NCBI GenBank assembly: GCA_028023455.1
Contig: JAQFVV010012498.1
Coordinates: 4,325,797 to 4,389,796 of the forward strand
Direction of reading: 5' to 3'
Length of the DNA stretch: 64,000 nucleotides
From: Epiperipatus broadwayi
Lineage: Eukaryota > Onychophora > Udeonychophora > Euonychophora > Peripatidae
The position numbers were made by a program, and so were the translations under genes. Shown here one piece after another: positions 54,667 through 64,000 of the stretch. A model generated the notes under the pieces. The model was not told the DNA's origin. It made no database searches and saw only the letters and a program-made list of their open reading frames with translations. Within the stretch, counting starts at the first letter, position 1. Each line of letters opens with the position of its first letter.

Positions 54667-54767
54667 AATCCAAGATAAAAATGATTTGAATGTCTTTTCT
54701 TGTAGTAGCATTTATCATAAATAAAAAAAAGCTTGTTTAGAGCTATTAGCACGCTCTTAATTTTACA

Positions 54768-55794
54768 TATTTGTAAGTGCAAGCTATATATAAGTCATGT
54801 GACATCTGACTTGTTCATATATATATTATGAATTCTAAAGATTAATGATAATTAAATGAGGAATAATTTTGGATGTACTTACAATCATTTTCTTATATTT
54901 TGTCTTTTTTTTTAAGAAAAGGTGCATTTGAAAATGCTCTACCAAATATAAAAATTCTAATTATTCAATAATATTTCTAACAAATAAAATGCTAATATAA
55001 TAAAAACCATCAAGATTTTTTTTAAAACAAATATCTATCATAAACAACATTTATATATAAAAAAAATCTGTATTATATAATTTTTGGTGTGATTAGATCT
55101 GATCAGCTGCACCAGTAATACAAATCTGTTAAATTGGATAAAAAAAATTTTGAAATCACATTATTAAGAAAATATTAACACATTAAAATTATTATTTTTA
55201 AGATAAATTTTTAAAATAAATGGTATTCGTCAAATAACCACCATATCCCACTGGATGGTGCCATTTTTGTGCTAAAACACAAAAATGCCATTTCCACAGC
55301 CGACACATTCAAACCTGCATTTTCTATAATACAACTTTTTTGTTCTGCTACAGATTGCAGGCCGCTATGTCAGCATATAAGTCGCATAGCGGCAAATACA
55401 TATTCCAAATTTGCACAGTTTCTAAAATGGTTACAGCTTGGTCAGAGGGTGTGTTTTTTTGAATTGGATGGGAATGTTGTTTTCATTGGATTTTTTTTAT
55501 TTTAAAGTATTGAAATGTTCAGATTTTTTAAAGTAATAATTAAAAGACTTTTTACACTATAGTGTACTGAAGTTTTAAGTAGTAAATGTTGATGAGATAT
55601 ATGTATAAAGTGAGTTGGAATTAGGTAATGCATCAAGTAATGTACTGTTCGTAACATTCCATGAGACAAACAAGATTGTACTGTATGTATATTTTTGAAC
55701 TAAAAAAGATTGTTAACACAAAAATATCCAGTAAGAAAAGTACAATTGTACACTGTTTTTTTTTAAATGTCATAAAAAGCATATATTATAAACA

Positions 55795-55796
<2 letters not shown>
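54768..55796. other. AT-rich sequence with two small hairpins
   Basis: ATTTTTGTG/CACAAAAAT at about 55266-55289 and GCCGCTATG/CATAGCGGC at about 55362-55394 are the only structures seen. A 78-codon plus-strand frame (55269-55505) spans both but is unrecognised. Confidence 0.4.

Positions 55797-55863
<67 letters not shown>
55797..55863. repeat. (TA)n microsatellite
   Basis: TA array of about 33 units. Confidence 0.96.
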
Positions 55864-55874
<11 letters not shown>

Positions 55875-55914
55875 TAAAAAAGTTTTAGTTTCTTTCTTTT
55901 CTCCAACTACTGTT

Positions 55915-56580
55915 ATCTTTGTTGAATATAGTTTACATTTATTGTTATCATTTATTTTATAGATATTAATTTAAAAAATCTTTACAAAAATATGATTTTG
56001 ATATTTTTATTTTAGCATTACAAACAACAGAACACTAAACCTAAACCTAACCCTAAATCTAACCCTAAATGTAACCCTAAACCTAACCCTAAAACTAACC
56101 CTAAACCTAACCCTAAAACTAACCCTAAAACTAACTATAACAACTTTTACTTTTAGTTGTCATTCTATTTGAAATAAAAAATAGTGGTAATATATGTTTG
56201 TCTGTAAAAAATAATAAAATTTAAAACAAAAACTAAAAAAGTAAAAAATAGTGATAACACAATAATATCTGTTTCTCTGTAGAAATAAAATGTAAAAGGA
56301 AGACTAAGAAATTTTACTTTTTATTCCAATTATGAGTTTTTAAACAACAACAACAACAAAAAAAGCAATAATCCCAGTAAAAAAATCTCCAATAGAAAAT
56401 TGATTTTTTTAATAAAAAGCAAACTAAAAAAGACTAATCAAATTGTAATTTGTTTAATTTATTTTACATTTATTATTATCATTTAATTTGTATACGTTAA
56501 TAAAAAATAATATTTAAAATTAAATACTATTTAAAAAAAGATGATTTTCTTTTGTTTTTATTTTAGCATTTGATTATAAT
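55915..56580. repeat. Diverged direct duplication around the telomere-like array
   Basis: A segment TTTACATTTATT.TTATCATTTA...ending TTTTATTTTAGCATT occurs at about 55929-56018 and again at about 56463-56571, about 540 bp apart, with the telomere-like array between. Confidence 0.5.
56032..56141. repeat. Telomere-like (CCCTAA) degenerate array, period 12
   Basis: About nine units of a 12-bp motif AACCCTAAAMCT, that is CCCTAA alternating with a variant hexamer such as ACCTAA or AACTAA. This resembles the TTAGGG telomere repeat read on the other strand, at an internal site. Confidence 0.85.
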
Positions 56581-59500
56581 TAATGGCCTGGGACTGATCA
56601 TATTTTATAGTTTAAGAGTGAAAACTGCACCATCGAGTGGGATTTAGTGGCTATTCAACGACAACCAAATAAACTTATTAAGAATAAGACAAAAACGTTC
56701 TTTATATATTTTGTTTTTGTTGTTGTATGTTTTTTTTGACACATGGGTTTTCAAATATATTCACTTACTTAAAATATATATTTAATTTCAAATGACTTTG
56801 CATAATATAATATATTGTTTATATTTTACATTTTTAATCATAAATATAACACATATTTATATTCCATAAAGTATTTATTTTTATAATTGTAATTATATAC
56901 ATGTTCACACATTTAAACTACATATATTTCTCAGTCATATGCCAATGCATTAATTGTGGTAATAAAAACTATTATTTTAATCTGAAATTATAGAGAGTTT
57001 TATTTTAAATTATTAAAATTAATTACTTTTAAATTGCAATATTAAATGGTCTGAAAATATCAATAAACAAATGTTTGAATTCCATACTATTTGATGTTAA
57101 TTAAAATATATTATCTTATGTCCACTCTTTTTCCAATATCATTATCATTATAAATTTAATTTAAAAAAGTCTTATCTACATTTTTTCATTGCTTAATCAT
57201 TATTATTATTATTTTCCTTATTATTATTATTTTTTAATGTAAGGCATACATTCTGTTTTCAAATGATAAAATATGTTTACTCCTATTATATATTGTAACC
57301 TTTTGATTGGTTATCCATGGTAAAAATAAAATGTATATTGTAGTTCAAAAATTTTCAATTTAAAATTGAGGTAACAGTAAGGCTATAAATATTGGTATAA
57401 CAGAAAAAATGACAGTGCAAAAAGATTAAAAATAGATTTCTATAGAGATTTAATAACCATTGTTATTTATAATCATTTATATTATAATCTCCTATATAAC
57501 TTTAATACACTAGTTGTCAATCTAAATAAAAATTGTTACTTATAAATTTGTTTTTAATTTATTTTTGTTGCAATATTTCTATAAAAATGAAATATATAGA
57601 ATTGTAGTAAAAGAAAGAAGGAACAATTAAAGATTACAAGATAATTTATTTTAAAATTACCATAATATAAATATATTTTAGTCATAAATATTTATTATTA
57701 AACTTTATATTCAAATTTAATTGATAATATCATATATTAAAATTATAATTCCATTTAAAACTTTAGTCTTGAAGAAATGATTTAAATTAATTTCATTTGT
57801 AAATTATTTATTGATTTTAATAATTTTAAATAGAAACAGAAAAATATTTATTTGAAAATTGTAATAGTTGATTTGGGATATTGACCAATGAAATTTAAGT
57901 AAGTAGTTTTCTGATGTCACTTTATCCTGGGATTTCTAAGAGAGAGAAGCAGACAATAAAAAGTGCAGATTTATGAGAAAAAATAAAGCATGATTTCATT
58001 TTTTGGTAAAATTATAATAAGTTTTAAAAATATTTAGTTTTAAATGGTGAAATAATATTTACAAAGCTGTCTAAGGATATAATATATTTTATAACTATTG
58101 TTAACCTTATGGAGTAATTTCAAGTCAGTAATTGCTGTCTTGATCATCCACTTACAACTAAAATGATATCTAAAAGAAGTTTGAAAGAAAAAACCAAAGT
58201 TGCTATTATTATTTGGGATAATCATGAGAAGAAAAGACAACTATATTTCATTAAATAAATATATATCTGCATTCACATAAGAAAACATTTGTTTATCTCT
58301 CTCAAATTAAATATTTTTATTTGTCATATATTGAAAACAAGAAACAAGTCTAAAATCTCTAGAAATAAATTTTTAATATTTATAAAAGTATTTTATCAGA
58401 TGTTAAAAATAAAGACATAGTTGAGAGTCAAATGTCTACTGAAAATTAATATTCTATTTGAAATGAACTATTGACATGTGATAAATAACTTAAAAAAATT
58501 TGAAAAAGAAAAATAATTGTGCGATATATTTTAATAACTATACCTATGCACATATACATGTATCTAATGCCATAGCCCAAGATGAGTTTATTAGACATTG
58601 CTTACCAGTCCAGTGATGAGAACTTAGCTTCTAAGTATATCAATTTATGATATGATATTATAATTAATTTTTAAACAAGTAACTACCTTTCAATAGTATG
58701 CAATGGCTAACAAGCAATAAACAGTAAATTATCATACACTTTTAGGTAATGATAATAATGATGCTTTCATAAGAGAGAATAAGTTAATAATAACTTCTTG
58801 GTCCTAGAATAGACCTAAGAGTTGCTTTCTTCATGAGGCTATAAATTATGTGAGAAACTTGTTTCTGCACATATATTAAGCATGCTGAAAACAGCACACA
58901 CTACAACCATAAAAATATTATTTTACAAAGCATAAAACAATAAGAGAGCTGGGATCAAGTCCTTGATCTTTTAGAAATACTTTCAGATAAAACTTATTCA
59001 ATTATGAGAGAGCTATGCTCCATCTCAACCCTTTGAGGTCAGTAAAAACTACACTCACCTCAACAAATAGAGGTCCTCACATAGCATAAAAGGATATCAT
59101 ATTAATGATGCATGAATTGATTAATCTAATATGACTAAGAATAAATTTTACTTAAAAGATAATTATCTAGACTAAGAAATAGGTATCATTTATTTTGAAA
59201 TACACATTTAAATAAGTCAATCATACTTCCAGCCAAGCAATAAAATATTACAAATATGAAAATTAAATAAATGTAAAAATATTGGTTTAAAATTATTAGC
59301 ATAACAATATTTTATAAACCGTTTCATACCACACACTCCCCTAGCATTTATAATAAAAAAATGGGCTCAAGTAATATTATAATGAATTATTTTCAAACTT
59401 TAAGCTGGATTTAATATTGGTTCCAAACGTTTTAACTCTTAACTAAAACAAACTAACATAAATATAATATGCAATTATAAATAAAATTTTATGTATAGTC

Positions 59501-62340
59501 TCTTTTGGTACACTGTGATTCTGGCAATTATTCTCCCATGATGTTTAGATTATCAAAAGAGAATTCACATTATTTTAATTGAAAAACAAAATGCATGCAT
59601 GGCCTTGACAGAATGCTATTGAAGTTGTCCAAAATATCAATATTTATTGGTATAAAATCATAGTTAAACATATATTTTATCATAGTAGCTACTTTTAGTA
59701 TCTGACTTCTTTCACTTTTAATAATCAAATAGTATAGTAATTCATATATTTATTATACCACTTATTTCCTGATGAATTCTCATATATTTCATTTATTTTT
59801 TTTGCTTTAAGAACTACATTATCCACTGAGTTGATTTTTTATTATTCCTGGATTTAATTTGGGATAGATATTCATTTTAATATTTTTAAAACATGTAATA
59901 AAGATTTATACAAAACTTATTCTTTTTGAAGATATTTAACAGGACAAGATGTTCAATATAATATACTTTGAAAATTATTCCAACAAAAGTTTATTTAATA
60001 TTTCTTTATTTTAATATTTATTAGGTTATTTAGACTAAAGTTTTCAACTTTCTTTTACAACTATTCTCTTACAAGAATGCAAAAGGTTTATTTTATAATA
60101 ATAATTATGGGAAGTATAAATTAATCTTTTGACATTATTATGTCTTTGATGAATATAATATAAATATCAAATCAGCAATTATTATTCCTTTAGCCTTTTA
60201 TTATGTCTTATCACATGATCATACAAGTATTAAAAGTAAATATTTGAAGGAGAATAAAATATTATTATGAAAGTTTATAATAAAATAAGTCAACATTATA
60301 AGCAAATTATTCAAGATAAAATCAATATTAAAAAATGTTTGCAGTACAATTATCCACCCAAATTTAATAAGTAAGTTATTTAAGATAAAATAAATATCAA
60401 TAAAAGTATGTACATGAAATATTATCTGTTGTGTAGATTGAAGCTTCCAAGCTGGATGTGTTGAATTTAGCATGGTGTATTAATTTTCTTGTTAGATTGG
60501 TAAAATTTTGGTACCAATTGATTTTACAAAGAAGATAAAAGTGCCTATTTAACCTTCTAGTTCTCCATTTATAAAAAAGAATTATACACCTTTTACAAAA
60601 AATATAGTAATTTTAATCAGACAATAGATTGAGAAACAGAATTGGTTAATGATCACTTGACAGAAGAATTTAGGGAAGACCAAGCCCAAGTCTGAGCTTA
60701 TTTTTATTAAATTTCCCTGTCAATCATTCCTCTGACATAACTGTTTACTCTTTGACCCTTAATATTAAAGTGTAATTGGTTTATGAATCTTAGTCTGAAC
60801 AGTAATTATCCACAAACGTTTCCATCTCACATGTGCTTGAGAGATTTTCCCACTTTGAACAAAAAATGTAAAAAAAGGCAATGGTGGAAAATTTTATTGA
60901 AAAATCTTTTCAATTAAAACATATAGATTAGAATTGGATTAAAGATTTATGAGTGAAAACAACAATCAATTTCTTTAAAATCAAGATAAAATAATCACTC
61001 TCTCAATACACTATTGAATGGTATACTCTATGATGTATACAACCCTACAATTACCTTTATAATTAAAATTATACAACATACACACATGCATGTGCATATA
61101 ATAATTATTAGTGATGTACTTGTTAGTACTTTCATTGACATTAAAATTATCCTTTTTTTTTTTAATTTGAAGAGCTATTCCTCTATATAATTAAATATTA
61201 AAAAAATCACTATAATTATTAAGTTAATTTTTTACTCCTAATATTGACTTTCACTTTAAATATATCATTTATTTAATTTTTATGTTTAATCTTTTATAAA
61301 ATCAACTTTTTAGAAGTTTTACAGTTCATGAAAGGCAATCAAACCCTTCCTTCTCTATAATTATACATTATAATTTTGAAAAAGTACAAACATAATTTTG
61401 TTTATGTGTTATATATTCAGGATCTAAGATCTTTTATTCTTAATAAAAATATCAACTTTTATTTAGCTTAAAACCATGAATTTTTTTTTCTTCTTAGACT
61501 ACTTAAAACTTAATATTACTCTTAATTTAACAATCGTTACTTTCTCCGTGAAAGAAATTAATGGTCACAATATGTACAGATATAACAAACCCATATATTG
61601 TTAACAATATAAAGAAATAATCAAAATCAAACAATTTTGAATGTCTTCTAAAAAGATAGAAATCCCAATTAAAAAAAAATAATAATAGTAATCCTAACAA
61701 TATATGTGTATATTATTAATAAATATGTTTTACATTATTTTGATCAGATTTTGACTAAGTAAGCATGATAGTGAACAAATGTCAAACTCCATACTAGATT
61801 TCCAAATACTGAAGATGAAAAACAAAATTCTACTAAGTGCTTTTCTTTTGATTATCATTAAATAATGCACAAAACAATATATATATATATAGTCATAAAA
61901 AAGGAAATGAAACACCATAATAATAAACAATAGACGCCAAGGATAAGACAATATAACAATAAAATCAGTTCATTTCTGTTTTAAATGTTCAAATCTGGAG
62001 GAAAATATATAACTTATCTGAACATTTTAAGTAGTTACTGAATGGTCACAAAGTATATTGCCACAAGCGATTATTAATATTTAAATCAAAAACTTTCATG
62101 ACAAACTTAAGCATTTGTAAGAAATAGACTTGATGATATGATATAAATTTGATATAAAAGGGACTAAGCTATTCTTTGAATACAAATCAAGAAATGGAAA
62201 AAAATATGAATAGATTATACATATGCATATTTGCCAAGGAATAATTGTGCTCATAAAAAAGTAATAACAAATGCCTAAATAATTATATAAAATTTTATAT
62301 ATCTATATTTTATATAAAAAATAATGTTTTCCTGCTAATT
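56581..62340. other. AT-rich sequence, no gene seen
   Basis: Nearly 6 kb with stops in all frames, no terminal repeats, no RNA genes and no large palindromes. Short open stretches (for example 58240-58040 and 60473-60219, minus strand) have no recognisable domain. Confidence 0.6.
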
Positions 62341-62341
62341 T

Positions 62342-62587
62342 AATAATGTTGTAGAGCTAAGTGTTTTATCAGCCCCTACTAAAAAATGCACAATGTTTAT
62401 TTTTCAATTGTGTGATGCTTGTCCAAGAATTTTAGATGCCATGTCTAAATGTACTGTGGATATTGAAAGAAGAATAACAATAGGAGCTACTTCATTGAGG
62501 ATTTTTTGTGAAGATCACCTAAACTGCCATAAAATTTTAACTGATAAAATGACAGAGGGTGCATATTCGAAAATTGTAGTTGTTTAA
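62342..62587 (+). CDS. Possible terminal exon, unrecognised
   Basis: A frame open for about 82 codons, ending at a stop (62585-62587), is less AT-rich than its surroundings and has balanced composition: CDACPRILDAMSKCTVDIE, then RIFCEDHLNCHKILTD. A GTTGTAG|AG acceptor-like site lies near 62354-62357, in frame with it. I recognise no family. It may be the last exon of a host gene, an old pseudogene, or chance. Confidence 0.25.
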   Translation, partial: NNVVELSVLSAPTKKCTMFIFQLCDACPRILDAMSKCTVDIERRITIGATSLRIFCEDHLNCHKILTDKMTEGAYSKIVVV

Positions 62588-63623
62588 CTCACTGCTTCAC
62601 ATCAATCATCATAAAGTAACATCAATGTGTTGTGTGATAAAAAAGATATTTTTTTATTCTTAATGTATATGTTGGTAGAATGTGTTTTGCATTTTTTTTA
62701 TTACTTGCTTTATTGATTACCATTTTTTAGAAACCAAAATTTTTAGAATATAGAAGAATCAATTGTGTCTAAATATTAGAAAACACGGGGAAGAAGGTTG
62801 TTAGTTTAAATATTGTTTTAAATAAAATTTAGATAATACTCTCTACATAGTGACATGACATTAGGTATGTTTATCATCACATATTCTTACCGCTATGGAT
62901 AGAAGTAAGAATTTATTTACTATTATCCCACATAAAAATAAAAATATTTGACATATGACAGAACTTACATTGTTTATATTGTTTTTAATAACATTTGTCA
63001 ATAAGTGTTTATTCAGTAACACCCTTGATAGAATGGTCATTCTAACTATTTAAAATACACTAGCTCTTTGTTGTAACTATATACATAAATATTAGTTATT
63101 GCAACTGAATAGAAATGTTAGTGAAATTATATTTATTTCTAATAATAGATTCTTTCAACAAAGAATCATCTCTTTTTCTTTATTTCACATAATTGTAACT
63201 AATCAAAATATCAAAAATTAAATATTAAATATCATCAAGCTTAAAAAAAGGACATCAAACACATTTCTTTTTTATTCAGTTTACTTATATGAAGGCATTT
63301 TACTTGGGCACCACTAGGCTGTTTAAACCTAGATAAAGTTATATCACATACTTATTCATATATGCACCTGGTTCAAACCCACTTGGCACAATCCTTATAA
63401 TACATATGCACTTGTTATGAAAGAAAAATGACATCCTTATACTATAGTTGTGCAAATAAAAACTAACAATTTTAATATTATAAATTCTCACCTAATATTT
63501 CCACAGGTGTTATCAGCTCAGTTTAAGCATGATAGATTTGTAGATTTATCAGATTTATAGATTTTTCAAATGTGTCGATGGTAGTCATGTCTACATATCT
63601 CAGAAAGAACATACTGAGAAACA

Positions 63624-63654
<31 letters not shown>

Positions 63655-64000
63655 GCCATTAAACTCATTTATTTAATCTATTTATTATTAATAATAAAAT
63701 AATGATGATGATGATGATTCTATCCACAGCTTTAGAACTAATTCACAACATAAACTTTATATTTTATAAACCAATAATTATTTGCCTAAACATTATTATA
63801 TTTAAATTATAACCTATTGATTAACATTTATTAGTGATGATAAATGATCATAATTAATAAGACAATGAATAACTCTAAATAAAGATAGATGCCTCTTTTA
63901 ATAAAACAAATTAACATTTATTACCAACTGATAAAATATACATAATATTAAAAGACATATATGAAAATTTAAATAAATAATAATCGCAAACTGTTTTTAT
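62588..64000. other. AT-rich sequence, no gene seen
   Basis: Contains a short TA run (63632-63653), a short ATG run (about 63700-63718), and near 63375 GGTTCAAACCC, a B-box-like word without a convincing A box. Nothing else. Confidence 0.5.

Larger units (their letters stand above)
54174..54767. mobile_element. 590-bp palindrome carrying two hammerhead ribozymes
   Basis: Left arm 54174-54462 and right arm 54481-54767 are inverted copies of about 288 bp with only a handful of differences, around an 18-bp spacer. Each arm holds a hammerhead and ends in the GCTTGTTTAGAGCTATTAGC tail word shared with the loci at 3.2 and 39.1 kb. There is no coding capacity. The near identity of the arms means recent formation or ongoing conversion. 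A fold-back copy of a ribozyme element, or two head-to-head insertions, would give this structure. Confidence 0.8.

Noticed and set aside
63360-63400. tRNA or SINE around GGTTCAAACCC
   Set aside because: B-box word only; no A box at proper distance and no cloverleaf.

Overview
The window is very AT-rich, intron-scale or intergenic DNA from a metazoan, probably a non-arthropod invertebrate. The grounds are long (TA)n and (TAA)n arrays, a degenerate CCCTAA-type telomere-like array, RTE, CR1-like and Penelope-like retroelements, and LTR pairs whose differences fall largely at CpG sites, as expected with germline cytosine methylation. I cannot name the species. I found no host gene I can assign; one short open stretch near 62.35-62.59 kb might be an exon. 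There are no bacterial-type genes, operons, rRNA genes or intact tRNA genes.

Layout. 0-9 kb: TA arrays, a palindromic element with a decayed hammerhead ribozyme (about 2.99-3.22 kb), a small inverted-repeat (MITE-like) element (5.87-6.03 kb) and a 5'-truncated RTE fragment (6.48-7.24 kb). 10.4-13.35 kb: minus-strand remains of an endonuclease-plus-RT LINE, then a Penelope-like element (PLE) with a GIY-YIG domain, inverted termini, 13-bp flanking repeats and a tRNA-like segment. 15.4-16.2 kb: a local repeat family. 18.2-21.7 kb: a nearly full-length, broken RTE element. 22.25-30.15 kb: an LTR retrotransposon with giant 2.7-kb LTRs inserted in a TA array, with one acidic gag-position reading frame inside. 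33.0-37.2 kb: a decayed CR1-group LINE whose first ORF has PHD, coiled-coil and SGNH-hydrolase parts. 39.0 kb: another variant hammerhead locus. 40.04-41.32 kb: a second PLE. 43.2-43.66 kb: an uninterrupted (TAA)n of about 148 units. 46.93-50.21 kb: a non-autonomous LTR element with 478-bp LTRs. 51.94-52.63 kb and 54.17-54.77 kb: two large palindromes, each with two hammerhead ribozymes on opposite strands. 56.03-56.14 kb: the telomere-like array. 56.2-64 kb: AT-rich sequence with almost nothing recognisable.

The most interesting content is the set of type I hammerhead ribozymes with short stem III. Four copies, in two sequence families, have a consensus catalytic core and sit in head-to-head pairs inside palindromes. 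Two further loci share the same two core substitutions, as if a variant subfamily had spread. Hammerheads are known from Penelope-like elements and from small circular retrozymes. These palindromic carriers contain no recognisable protein gene, so they look like non-autonomous RNA-based elements that could depend on proteins from elements such as the PLEs nearby; that dependence is inference.

All protein-coding mobile elements here are broken by stops or frameshifts. Reading is by eye, so boundaries without stated repeats are approximate.
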